A DNA stretch of 64,000 nt from Saprospirales bacterium (lineage in GTDB: Bacteria; Bacteroidota; Bacteroidia; Chitinophagales; Saprospiraceae): the NCBI GenBank assembly GCA_016719895.1, contig JADJYG010000005.1, forward strand, positions 124,001 through 188,000. Reading direction: 5' to 3'. Shown here in pieces: positions 54,471 to 63,632 of this stretch. The position numbers and the translations under genes are program-made. Under the pieces are notes generated by a model, which had not been told where the DNA came from, did no database searches, and saw only the letters and a program-made list of their open reading frames with translations. Every line of letters starts with the position of its first letter. Positions within the stretch are counted from its first letter, which is position 1.

Positions 54471-57400
54471 TTACTGCAGCGGCGCTTCGGGCTTCAGCAC
54501 GATGGCCGGGTCGTTGTTGCGCGCCAGCACGAAAAAAACTTCCCCGTTGATCCGGACAGGACGGATGCGCCGGACCTGGCCTTTCACCCGGATGTTGCCC
54601 GGCGGATACGCCTGCATGCCGGCCTTCGGGCCGATGCGGAGCACACCCCCGAAAAAAGCGTCGTAGCGGCCCTGTTCGACGTGCGCCTGGTAAAAATTGC
54701 CGCCCAGCAGCAGCTCCGTAGCGCCGGCGCCGTCCGGCCCCGCCAGCACTGCGGCGGCCTGCAGGGTGCTGAACTGCAAAACATCGGGCAGCGGATGCGC
54801 GGCAAATTCCAGCCCCCGGCCGGTATTTTCGAAGTACATACTTTCGAGGGTGTTCGCTTCCCGCACAATAGCCGCCGCCCATTTTTCCCGGCCAAACAAA
54901 TCCGGCAGGGAAGCCCTCGCGAAGTCTTTGGAATACAGATATTTCTTTTTTAAAAACGGCAGCGTTTTCGTCAGGTCTTCAAACGGCGCGAAGGGAATTT
55001 CCCGGCCTTTGACGAAGTACGTCAGGATCTGATCCGTCTGGCCGTTGTTGTCAAAATCATGCACCCGCATCCGTACCGGGTGTTCAGCATCGGGCCGGAA
55101 GCGGTTGTTTTTGCCGGTATTTCCCGCCAGGATATCCACATCGCCGTCGCCGTCGAAATCAAAGGGCAGCACAAAATTCCACCAGCCGCTGCGCGCGTCG
55201 ATAGGCTTTTTTTCAAACCGCCCGTTGGTGTTGAGAAAAATGGTGACGGGTTCCCATTCCATGGCCAAAACGAGATCGGAGTCGCCGTCGCTGTCGATAT
55301 CGGTCCAGGCGCCGTTTTTCACCAGGCCAGCTGTTTTTAATCCGGGAGCGACCTTGTCGCTGACGTCTTCGAATTTGCCGTTGCCCAGGTTTTGCATCAA
55401 AAAAGACGGCGGCGTCACGCCGTATTTCCAGGGTACGGCGCGGCCGCCGAAAAAGAAGTCGGTGCGCCCGTCGTTGTTGAAATCGGCAGCCAGCACGCAA
55501 GCGGCGGTCAGGAACAGGTCGGGGAAAGGGTCGGCGCGGCGGAAATTGCCCTTGCCGTCGTTGAGGTAGGCACGGGGCTTCATGGCTTCCTCCCGGCCGC
55601 GGTATTCGTTGCCGCCGGAAGCGACCACGAGGTCGGCGTCGCCGTCGCCGTCGAGGTCGGCAAACACGGCATCCACGTCTTCGAACAGGCTGTCCTGCAG
55701 GATCGCTTCCGGCGTTTGCAGGACGAAACGGCCGCCGGGTTGCTGCACGTACAGCGCGCTGCGCTCATGTTTGGCGGAGCCGAAAAACACGTCTTCGAGG
55801 CCGTCGCCGTTCGCGTCGCCGACGGCCAGCGCCGGACCCTCGGCCGAGAGCATGTGGGGCAGCAGGGATTCGCGGTTGAACTCGACAAATTTGTTCTCCA
55901 CATGGCGGCGCCCCAGGCCCGTTCGGGCGGTCGCGTCGGCAAAGCCGAGCGGCGCCGGGGGGCGCTGTTGCAGGCGCTCGAAGGGGTAGGGGGGCAGGCC
56001 GGGTTTCCACGCCAGTTCGACCGTGGCGTTGAAAACGGGATTGGCGATCCGCTCCCAGCTGCGGTCGGGCCAGATGACGACGACCGAGTCGATCGTTGCC
56101 GGCTCGCCGACGCCGATGTGGAGCGGGACGAGCGCGCTGGACAGGTAGCCGCGCACCGGGTAGTATTCCGCCGTTTGGCGGCTGCCGTCCTGGCGAAACA
56201 CCAGCACCCTGGCGCCGACGGCGTTGCGGTTGGCTGCCGGGCCTTTGAACCGGAACGAAAGGTATTGGTTGGCGCTGCCGGTTTCGCGCAGGAGGTTTTT
56301 ATAGACGAAAGGCTCGTCTTCGAGGTTGTTGACCACCACGTCGGGGTCGCCGTCGTTATCGAGGTCGGCGCAAACCGCGCCGTTGGAAAACGTGGGCAAA
56401 TCGCCCTGAATCTGCTGTTCGAGGTCCTGAAAATGCAGATTTCCGGCATTGCGGAAAAACTTGTTGGGCAGTTTGACGCGGGGCATGCGCTCCACGATAG
56501 CCAGTTCTTTTTCCTGCACGTTGATCGTGTTGCCTTCCAGCTGCAATTCGCGGTTTTCCTGAAAGCGCACGTAGTCGATGTCGTTCATGCGGCGGGGAAT
56601 GCCGTTGCTGACAAACAGGTCCTGGAAGCCGTCGCAGTCAAAATCGGCAAATAAGGGCGACCAGGACCAGTCGGTAGCGGCGATACCGGCGAAGAGGCCG
56701 ATTTCGCTGAACGTGCCATCGCCGTTGTTGAGCTGGAGGTTGTTTCGGGTGTACTGGTAGAAATAGCCGTTGTCGATCTTGTAGTTGTAGAGGTTGAAGT
56801 GGTCTTCGCCGAGCGAGCTTTTGAGGATGTAGGGGTCTTCGGGCAGCATGTCGAGCGAGAAGATGTCGCTCCAGCCGTCGTTGTTCACGTCGGCGATATC
56901 CACGCCCATGGAGAACTGGCTGGTGTGCAGGAGTTGTTCGGTGGACAATTCGCGGAAGCTGCCGTTGCGCTGGTTGATGTAGAGGTAGTCGTTTTCATGA
57001 AAATCATTTCCGATGTAGAGGTCCGGGTAGCCGTCGTTGTTCAAATCGCCGGCGGCCACGCCGAGCCCGTACCCGATCACCGTGCTGAGGATGCCGGCTT
57101 CGCGGGTGACGTCGGTGAATTTCGGGTCGCCCGGCTCTCCCGGCGCGGGGCTGTCGTTGCGCAGCAGGCGGTCGCCGGCGAGGGGGTGTTGCTGGCCGTC
57201 GAAGCGTTTGCGCGGGGCGAAGGTTCCGTTTTGGTGAAGCGAGTGGTTGAGCTGGTACAGGTCGAGGTCGCCGTCGAGATCGTAGTCGAAAAATACGGCT
57301 TGCGTGGCGAACCCGACGAGGTCGAGGCCGTAATAAATGGCCTCGTCCGCGTACACCGGGATGCCGTCGTCGATGCCTTTGCAAACAAACAGCTGGTTTT

Positions 57401-57830
57401 GGCCGCGGATACTCTGGTAGTTGCCGAGCTGGCCGACGTAGAGGTCGAGCAGGCCGTCGTTGTTGATGTCCACGACGCTGACACCGGTGGTCCAGCCGTC
57501 CATTCCGGCCACGCCGGCCTGTTCGGTGACGTCTTTGAAGCGCAGCCCGCCCTGGTTAAGAAACATCCGGTTCGGGCCCATATTGCTGGAAAAATAGAGA
57601 TCGACCAGCCCGTCGTTGTTAAAATCGCCGGCCGCGATCCCGCCGCCGTTAAAAAAATACATGTAGTTGAACACGTTGAAAGCGCTGCTTTGGCGCAGTA
57701 CATTTTCAAAACCGAGGCCGGTTGTTTCCTTGCGCAGCAATTGAAAAAGGGCCGGCGCCGGTTGCCGGCGCGAGCAATGCAGGGCCGAAAAACCCAGCAA
57801 CAACAAAATTGGAAAGCTGTATTTGTGCAT
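54471..57830 (-). CDS. CRTAC1-type VCBS/FG-GAP + ASPIC/UnbV lipoprotein
   Basis: 1119 aa. Start MHKYSFPILLLLGFSALHCS, a lipoprotein-like signal. At least ten FG-GAP/VCBS Ca-loop motifs are spread over two blocks (about 60-500 and 660-1000): AAGDFNNDGLVDLYFSSNMG, FFDYDLDGDLDLYQL, CADLDNDGDPDVVVNN, FADLDGDGDADLVVASGG, FDFDGDGDVDILAGN. The UnbV/ASPIC stretch (about 530-600) includes VRGYLSSALVPLHIGVG. It starts 8 bp after the stop of the next paralogue, forming an operon of two. The role is probably extracellular binding; ligand unknown. Confidence 0.9.
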   Translation of the reverse strand: MHKYSFPILLLLGFSALHCSRRQPAPALFQLLRKETTGLGFENVLRQSSAFNVFNYMYFFNGGGIAAGDFNNDGLVDLYFSSNMGPNRMFLNQGGLRFKDVTEQAGVAGMDGWTTGVSVVDINNDGLLDLYVGQLGNYQSIRGQNQLFVCKGIDDGIPVYADEAIYYGLDLVGFATQAVFFDYDLDGDLDLYQLNHSLHQNGTFAPRKRFDGQQHPLAGDRLLRNDSPAPGEPGDPKFTDVTREAGILSTVIGYGLGVAAGDLNNDGYPDLYIGNDFHENDYLYINQRNGSFRELSTEQLLHTSQFSMGVDIADVNNDGWSDIFSLDMLPEDPYILKSSLGEDHFNLYNYKIDNGYFYQYTRNNLQLNNGDGTFSEIGLFAGIAATDWSWSPLFADFDCDGFQDLFVSNGIPRRMNDIDYVRFQENRELQLEGNTINVQEKELAIVERMPRVKLPNKFFRNAGNLHFQDLEQQIQGDLPTFSNGAVCADLDNDGDPDVVVNNLEDEPFVYKNLLRETGSANQYLSFRFKGPAANRNAVGARVLVFRQDGSRQTAEYYPVRGYLSSALVPLHIGVGEPATIDSVVVIWPDRSWERIANPVFNATVELAWKPGLPPYPFERLQQRPPAPLGFADATARTGLGRRHVENKFVEFNRESLLPHMLSAEGPALAVGDANGDGLEDVFFGSAKHERSALYVQQPGGRFVLQTPEAILQDSLFEDVDAVFADLDGDGDADLVVASGGNEYRGREEAMKPRAYLNDGKGNFRRADPFPDLFLTAACVLAADFNNDGRTDFFFGGRAVPWKYGVTPPSFLMQNLGNGKFEDVSDKVAPGLKTAGLVKNGAWTDIDSDGDSDLVLAMEWEPVTIFLNTNGRFEKKPIDARSGWWNFVLPFDFDGDGDVDILAGNTGKNNRFRPDAEHPVRMRVHDFDNNGQTDQILTYFVKGREIPFAPFEDLTKTLPFLKKKYLYSKDFARASLPDLFGREKWAAAIVREANTLESMYFENTGRGLEFAAHPLPDVLQFSTLQAAAVLAGPDGAGATELLLGGNFYQAHVEQGRYDAFFGGVLRIGPKAGMQAYPPGNIRVKGQVRRIRPVRINGEVFFVLARNNDPAIVLKPEAPLQ

Positions 57831-57838
57831 AAGGATTT

Positions 57839-60800
57839 TTAATGCGGTTGGAGCAAAAACAGGCGCGGCGCCTGCCCGTTCACCGTGGCCAGCAAGTGTT
57901 TTTTTTCCTTGATTTTTAATTCGGCCAGCGCTCGGACGTCGCCGCGGATGAAAAACCCCGATGCGCGGTTTTCCACGTAGTCAAACCGGCCGTTGCCGCG
58001 GTTGAGCAGGACGTGCCCGAAACTGGCGTCCAGTTTGGAAAACTGGGGCAAAAACCCGCTGTCATTGCCGGCCAGAATCAGGTCGTTCCGGCCGTCGGCA
58101 TTGAGGTCGCCACACCAGATGGCGTTGACGCAGGAAAACTGCACGGGCGCAGGCAAGACCTGCACGCTGAAATTTCCCCCGCCGTTGTTCAGGGCTACGA
58201 CCGACTGGAAACAAGTGGCCGGCAGCTCGATGCCCCGTTTCAGGACATCGGGCGGAAACAGGTCCTGAATCGACTTTTTGGCGTATTCGGCGTGTTTCAG
58301 GGCTTGTTTTTTCAAACTTGGAATTTGAGCCGTGAGCTCTTTTTTCATCGGAACCGGCATATCGCGGCCGCCGATCCGGCGGGTCATGATCTTGTCGATG
58401 TCGCCGTTTTGGTCGAAATCGCCCACCCACAATTTGGCGGGATCGTCCGGCGTGCCGCTGAAATAAAAATTTTCGCCCCGGTTGCCCAGCAGGAGGTCCA
58501 GGTCGCCGTCGCCATCCACGTCGTCGGCCTCCACCGCCGACCACCAGCCGGAAAACTGGTCGAGCGTGGAGGGCAGGAGCCGGAGGCGGCCGTTTTTCAC
58601 TTCAAATATTTTGGGCGCGCACCATTCGCCTACGACGACGAGTTCGGGCGCGCCGTCGCCGGCGAGTTCGGCCAGCAGCGCGCCGGTGAGCATGCCCAGG
58701 CTGCGCAGTTCGGGTGCGGCCTGGGCGGTAACGTCCCGGAATTGCCCCGTTCCGTCGTTTTGGTACAAAAAATGTTTTGGCGGCACGCCATAGTTGGCCG
58801 GCACGCTGCGGCTGCCGACGAACAGGTCCTGGTCGCCGTCGGCGTCGATATCGAGCGCGACGGCTACGGCGGTGTTCAGGCCGGCCAGCGGCAGGGCGCG
58901 CTGGTTGAGTTTGAAATGGCCTTTGCCGTCGTTGACATACAGCCGGTTTTGCATGAAACGCGAGTTTGGCGCCTGGTGGTTGCCGCCGGCCCCGACGAAA
59001 AGGTCGGGGTCCGAATCGCCGTCGGCGTCGAAAAACAGGACGGCGGTGTCTTCGTAGGTGGAATCGGGATCGAAGGTGTTCCGCCCGGCGCGGGCAAACG
59101 TGCCGGCGGCGGTCTGGAGGTACAGCTGGCCGGGCTGGCCGCTGGCGCCGCCGATGAAAACATCATCCCGGCCGTCGCCGTTGACGTCGCCGGCCGCCGC
59201 TTTGGGGCCTTCGCGCGAAAGCTTGCGGAAGAGCAGTCCTTCCTGGTAAAAATCGGCGTAATCATCTTCCGGGATGGCCGGAAAAGCGCAGGGCACTTCG
59301 CGGGCGATCGCCGTGCGGGGGCTGGCATGGTCGTACATATTGCTGGTCAGGCGTTTGGCGGGAGCGTCTTTCCAGGCGAGGGTGAGCGTGGTGTCGAGCG
59401 GCGGGTTGTGTACGGTGGTGAGCGTCCGGTCGGGCCACACTACTTGCAGCGAATCAGCCCGGTCGGAGGCGCCCAGCCCGAAAATCATTTTGTAATCGAC
59501 CGACGATTGGAATCCGCGCGTGGGGATGAGTTGGAAATGCTGAACCTGGCCGCCCTGGTGCAGCAGCACGGTGGCGCCGATGGCAAAGGTATTTTGGTTT
59601 TTCCCCTCGAGGCGGACGCCGAGGTAGCGGTTTTTCAGTTGCTGGCGCGCGGTATTGCGGTACACGAAGGCTTCCTGGTTGACGTTGTTGACGACCAGGT
59701 CGAGGTCGCCGTCGTTGTCGAGGTCGCCATAGGCGGCGCCGTTGGAAAAGGAGGGCGTGTCGAAACCCCAGGCCACGGCGGCATCCTCGAAGCGGAGAGC
59801 GCCGGAGTTGCGGAAGGCGCGGTTGGGTACGGGGTTGACCGGCATGCGGTTGAGCACTTCGTTGATCTGTTCTTTTTGTCCGGTCAGGGCCATTTTTTGC
59901 ACCACCTCGTCGGCAAAAAAGTCGATAAAATCCTGGTTGATAACGTCTTTGTAAATGCCGTTGCAGATGTAAATATCGCGGAAGCCGTCGTTGTCGGCAT
60001 CGAACAACAGGGCGCCCCAGCTCCAGTCGGAGGCCGCCACACCGCTGTACCAGGCGATTTCGCTGAAGCTTCGGTTGCGGTTGTTGAGGTGCAGGCAGTT
60101 CTGCATGTACTGGTAGTAAAAACCCCGGTCGCGTTTCAGTTGGTGGATGCTGTAAGATTCGAAAAGGGTGGAGGTTTTGAGCCGGACCTCATCCGGGGGA
60201 AGCATTTCGGTGGTGAAAATTTCGGGGAACCCGTCGTTGTTGATATCCGCCATATCGGCGCCCATGGAGGCGAGGCTGAGGTGTTGCATCCAGTTTTCAA
60301 TTTCCTCGCGGAAGGTGCCGTCGCCCTGGTTGATGTAGAGATAGTCCTGTTCGTAGAAGTCGTTGGCGACGTAGAGGTCGGGCCAATGGTCGCCGTTGAC
60401 ATCGCCGACGGTAACGCCGAGGCCGAAGCCGATAAGGCTGCCGTAAATGCCGGATTGGCGGGTGACATCTGTAAAAACGCCGTTGTCGTTTCGGAGCAAC
60501 TTGTCGCCGCCGCCCTTGAGGAAATCCGGCACCGGCCAGTCTTCGGCGTAGAGTTCGCGGTTGTTGCTGAAATTGAGGGTGTTGACGGGCATGAAGCTAT
60601 TGTTCAGGATATAGCAGTCGAGATCGCCGTCGAGGTCGTAGTCGAAAAACGCCGCGTGGGTGGTATAGCCGGCCTCATTCAGCCCGTATTCGGCGGCTTT
60701 TTCGACAAATACCGGCACGCCGCCGGCCTGGCCGGCCTGGTTGATGTAGAGTTCGTTTTCCGGGCTTTGGCCCTTCCGGTAGCCGGCGATGCAAACATAA

Positions 60801-61201
60801 ATATCGAGCCAGCCGTCGCTGTTGACATCGACGAGCACCACGCCCGTGCTCCAGGCTTTTTTTCCGGCGACGCCGGCCCGGTTGGTGACGTCTTCAAAGC
60901 GGAAATCGCCTTTGTTGAGGTAGAGTTTGTTTTCGCCCATGTTCGACGTGAAGAACACGTCGGCCAGGCCGTCGTTGTTGACGTCGCCGATGGCGACGCC
61001 TCCGCCGTTGTAGAAGTTGCGGTAGATAAAAATATTGAAGTCTTCGGAATTCTCGACGGTATTGACAAACCGGATACCCGTCTGGCTGGAGCTGACTTGT
61101 TCGAACAGGGTTTCGCCGGTTTTTTCCGGCGAAGCGCCGGTGCAGCCCAGCAACAGGGCGAGCAACATGCCGGTTGCCCATTTCAGAAAGGGGTGATGCA
61201 T
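57839..61201 (-). CDS. CRTAC1-type VCBS/FG-GAP + ASPIC/UnbV lipoprotein, upstream paralogue
   Basis: 1120 aa from MHHPFLKWATGMLLALLLGC (lipobox LLGC); an in-frame Met at 61237 would add a 12-residue non-signal leader. Same layout as its downstream neighbour: FG-GAP block (AIGDVNNDGLADVFFTSNMG, FFDYDLDGDLDCYIL, AYGDLDNDGDLDLVVNNVNQ), ASPIC/UnbV (TRGFQSSVDYKMIFGLGASD), second FG-GAP block (AAGDVNGDGRDDVFIGGASG, DADGDSDPDLFVGAGG, DDVDGDGDLDLLLGNRG). It heads the pair and follows the terminator at 61285-61325, so it probably has its own promoter, separate from susD. Confidence 0.9.
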   Translation of the reverse strand: MHHPFLKWATGMLLALLLGCTGASPEKTGETLFEQVSSSQTGIRFVNTVENSEDFNIFIYRNFYNGGGVAIGDVNNDGLADVFFTSNMGENKLYLNKGDFRFEDVTNRAGVAGKKAWSTGVVLVDVNSDGWLDIYVCIAGYRKGQSPENELYINQAGQAGGVPVFVEKAAEYGLNEAGYTTHAAFFDYDLDGDLDCYILNNSFMPVNTLNFSNNRELYAEDWPVPDFLKGGGDKLLRNDNGVFTDVTRQSGIYGSLIGFGLGVTVGDVNGDHWPDLYVANDFYEQDYLYINQGDGTFREEIENWMQHLSLASMGADMADINNDGFPEIFTTEMLPPDEVRLKTSTLFESYSIHQLKRDRGFYYQYMQNCLHLNNRNRSFSEIAWYSGVAASDWSWGALLFDADNDGFRDIYICNGIYKDVINQDFIDFFADEVVQKMALTGQKEQINEVLNRMPVNPVPNRAFRNSGALRFEDAAVAWGFDTPSFSNGAAYGDLDNDGDLDLVVNNVNQEAFVYRNTARQQLKNRYLGVRLEGKNQNTFAIGATVLLHQGGQVQHFQLIPTRGFQSSVDYKMIFGLGASDRADSLQVVWPDRTLTTVHNPPLDTTLTLAWKDAPAKRLTSNMYDHASPRTAIAREVPCAFPAIPEDDYADFYQEGLLFRKLSREGPKAAAGDVNGDGRDDVFIGGASGQPGQLYLQTAAGTFARAGRNTFDPDSTYEDTAVLFFDADGDSDPDLFVGAGGNHQAPNSRFMQNRLYVNDGKGHFKLNQRALPLAGLNTAVAVALDIDADGDQDLFVGSRSVPANYGVPPKHFLYQNDGTGQFRDVTAQAAPELRSLGMLTGALLAELAGDGAPELVVVGEWCAPKIFEVKNGRLRLLPSTLDQFSGWWSAVEADDVDGDGDLDLLLGNRGENFYFSGTPDDPAKLWVGDFDQNGDIDKIMTRRIGGRDMPVPMKKELTAQIPSLKKQALKHAEYAKKSIQDLFPPDVLKRGIELPATCFQSVVALNNGGGNFSVQVLPAPVQFSCVNAIWCGDLNADGRNDLILAGNDSGFLPQFSKLDASFGHVLLNRGNGRFDYVENRASGFFIRGDVRALAELKIKEKKHLLATVNGQAPRLFLLQPH

Positions 61202-61284
61202 AGGGGAAAGTTTGGTCAAAAGTACGGTTTCAGGCAAACTCCAGGCAAGGATTTAGTTACCATGGCTTTAGGGGAGAAGGCGCT

Positions 61285-61325
61285 GTAAAAAAACAGGTCG
61301 TCCCGCCATGACGGGGCGACCTGTT
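61285..61325 (-). terminator. Intrinsic terminator after the susD-side transcript
   Basis: On the minus strand AACAGGTCG-c-CCCG and CGGG-a-CGACCTGTT pair around a short loop (61292-61325), followed by a T7 run and ACAG. It sits between susD (stop 63633) and the CRTAC1-type gene (start 61201). Confidence 0.75.
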
Positions 61326-61335
61326 GCGCGATAGT

Positions 61336-61935
61336 TGGACAGGATTTTTTGCCTCCTTCGGAGGCGATTTGGACAGGATTAACAGGATTTTTTCATCCGT
61401 AGAGTAGATGGACAGGATTAACAGGATTTCTCAGGATTAACAGGATTTTTTCATCCGTAGAGTAGATGGACAGGATTAACAGGATTTCTCAGGATTAACA
61501 GGATTTTTTCATCCGTAGAGTAGATGGACAGGATTAACAGGATTTCTCAGGATTAACAGGATTTTTTCATCCGTAGAGTAGATGGACAGGATTAACAGGA
61601 TTTCCCAGGATTAACAGGATTTTTTCATCCGTAGAGTAGATGGACAGGATTAACAGGATTTCCCAGGATTAACAGGATTTTTTCATCCGTAGAGTAGATG
61701 GACAGGATTAACAGGATTTCTCAGGATTAACAGGATTTCTCAGGATTAACAGGATTTTTTTCATCCGTAGAGTAGATGGACAGGATTAACAGGATTTCTC
61801 AGGATTAACAGCATTTTTTCATCCGTAGAGTAGATGGACAGGATTAACAGGATTTCTCAGGATTAACAGGATTTTTTCATCCGTAGAGTAGATGGACAGG
61901 ATTAACAGGATTTCCCAGGATTAACAGGATTTTTA
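61336..61935. repeat. 58-bp tandem repeat array, nine units
   Basis: The marker CATCCGTAGAGTAGATGG recurs at 61394, 61452, 61510, 61568, 61626, 61684, 61762, 61820 and 61878: exactly 58 bp apart except one 78-bp step that holds an extra 20 bp. Each unit also contains two or three copies of ACAGGATTAACAGGATTT. It is almost free of sequence drift, so it is young or homogenised. Confidence 0.95.
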
Positions 61936-61950
61936 AACATGATCTACACA

Positions 61951-62002
61951 GAAATCCTGTCAATCCTGAGAAATCCTGTTAATCCTGTCCAAATCGCCTC
62001 CG
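61951..62002. repeat. AATCCTG-type repeats in inverted orientation, left of the palindrome
   Basis: GAAATCCTGTCAATCCTGAG followed by AAATCCTGTTAATCCTGTCC and AAATCGCCTCCGA: the complement of the units in the 58-bp array. The same motifs recur at 63424-63615 on the other side of the IS. Confidence 0.8.
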
Positions 62003-62163
62003 ATACCGCCGAGCGTGTGCTGTGCATATTGCCGGCCGCGAGTCGACCCCACCCCCGCCCCTCCCCAACTGGGAGGGGAGCCGTAGAGTGGGCGTAGAGT
62101 ACGCTACGACCCATTCTACGGAGGAAGTCGCGGTGTAATCTACGGCTCCCCTCCCAGTTGGGG

Positions 62164-63347
62164 CAGGGCCGATCAGTTCTAAAAAAATAGCCTAAAAAGC
62201 ACGTTCTTTGAGATAAATTGGCGAATCATGCAATACAATTTGTTAGAATTTCTGACAGACTTCTCCGACCCACGGAGGGTCAAGGTCAGCGGCATCGACT
62301 GTCGGTATTTTTGGCCATGGTGATTATGGCTATCCTTAGTGGCCATCAGGGCCTGAAAGGCTTTACCCGGTTTATGAAAAACAACGAAGAGGAGTTGGTA
62401 AGTATCTTCCAACTTAAACATGGAGTTCCTTCGTTCGGTACCGTACGCACTTTTTGCAAAGTGTCAGTCCGGAAGAACTGGCCACAAAATTTGCTCGTTG
62501 GATGGAACAGTACTTCCCTGTGGAGCAAGAACAGTGGTTGGCCTTGGATGGGAAAGCCCTTGGTTCTACGGTTCAAAACCCACATGGATCGCTACAAAGT
62601 TTTGTCTATGTGGTCAGTGTGTTTGCTCAGCGTAGCGGCCTGGTTCATCAGATGGTCCACTTTGAAAGTGGCAAGGCTTATGAAGCCGAGGCGGTGAGAC
62701 AACTAGTGGAGAAACTTGGGTTGAAGGGTGCCATTTTCACCCTTGACGCCCTGCATTGCCAAAAAAAACGCTAACGCTCATTCTCGAACTGGGTTGTCAT
62801 TTTTTGATTCAGGTCAAAGGCAATTGCAATAAACTCTTTGCACAAATCCAACTGTTCACCGCCCTATGTCACCCATTTTCGGTGTGTGAAACGATTGAAA
62901 AAGGACATGGCAGGCTGGAGCACCGAAAGGTCGAATTGTTTTCAACCAAGTGGATTTGCCCCAAGGCTGGGCAGGCATCCAACGAATCGTTCGAGTAAAG
63001 CGTTGGGGGAAACGAAAAGGTAAACCCTTTGAGCATACCGCTTATTACATCCTGAGCAAGCCTATCGACTCAGCCCATGTTGTGGCCAAAGGTATCCGAG
63101 GACACTGGGGTATCGAAAATCGCTTACACTGGACTAAAGATGTGCTCATCGGAGAAGATGATATGACGATCACTAACACCAATTCTGCCACTGTAGTGGC
63201 TTTTTTAAATACCACAGCCTTGAATCTCTTGCAATTAGCCGGCTACAAACCGATCAAAGACACCTTTGCAAAATTCGCCAACAAAGTCAATGAACTATAC
63301 AATTTGTTTGCCTTTTAAGGCAGATTTTTTAGAACTGATCGGCCCTG
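62164..63347 (+). mobile_element. ISAs1-type insertion sequence with 11-bp target duplication
   Basis: Terminal inverted repeats CAGGGCCGATCAGTTCTAAA (left) and the exact complement at the right end (to 63347). The direct repeat CCCAGTTGGGG at 62153-62163 and 63348-63358 is the target duplication. Length 1184 bp. Confidence 0.9.
62229..63318 (+). pseudogene. ISAs1-family transposase with four frameshifts
   Basis: Read across frames it gives MQYNLLEFLTDFSDPRR, GQRHRLSVFLAMVIMAILSG, KHGVPSFGTVRTF, QSVSPEELATKFARWM, LALDGKALGST (first Asp), FTLDALHCQK (second Asp), LILELGCHFLIQVKGN, then RIVRVKRWGKRKG, AKGIRGHWGIENRLHWTKDV (Glu region) and TALNLLQLAGY. Frame changes occur near 62280, 62452, 62765 (an A8 run) and 62948. 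The catalytic order of the ISAs1/H-repeat family is recognisable, but no full protein can be made. Confidence 0.9.
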
Positions 63348-63423
63348 CCCAGTTGGGGAGGGGCGGGGGTGGGGTCGACTCGCGAGCTGCTTATGCGAAG
63401 CCGAGGCTCGGCGGTAAAGGAGG

Positions 63424-63615
63424 CAGAAATCCTGTCAATCCTGAGAAATCCTGTTAATCCTGTCCAAATCGCCTCCGAAGGAGGCAAAAATCCTGTTCAT
63501 CCTGAGAAATCCTGTTAATCCTGTCCAAATCGCCTCCGAAGGAGGCAAAAAAATCCTGTCAATCCTGAGAAATCCTGCTCATCCTGTCTAACCAGCCTCC
63601 AAAGGAGGCGAAATC
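63424..63615. repeat. AATCCTG-type repeat cluster with GCCTCC-GGAGGC hairpins
   Basis: About three copies of a 60-61-bp unit (AAATCCTGTCAATCCTGAG, AAATCCTGTTAATCCTGTCC, then GCCTCCGAAGGAGGC at 63471-63485 and 63532-63546). It is in the opposite orientation to the 58-bp array and lies directly downstream of the susD stop. Confidence 0.85.
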
Positions 63616-63632
63616 CTGTCCATTCCCAAAAA

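Larger units (their letters stand above)
62037..63384. repeat. 153-bp palindromic element split by an ISAs1-type insertion
   Basis: Left part 62037-62163 and right part 63359-63384 join, after removing the IS and one 11-bp duplication, into a palindrome with perfect 51-bp arms. The left arm starts CGCGAGTCGACCCCACCCCC and ends AGCCGTAGA. The 51-bp centre has its own weaker hairpin (CGTAG-type pairs). Confidence 0.85.

Noticed and set aside
58013..61288. A plus-strand open frame of about 1091 codons opposite the CRTAC1-type gene, and similar long frames at 696-2111, 55392-56654 and 56799-57842.
   Set aside because: They are antisense to intact family members. Their translations are rich in Val, Ala, Gly and His with no domain, as expected from the GAC/GGC-rich Ca-loop codons read backwards.
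61336..61935. CRISPR array.
   Set aside because: The units are continuous 58-bp tandem repeats with no unique spacers, and no cas gene is near.
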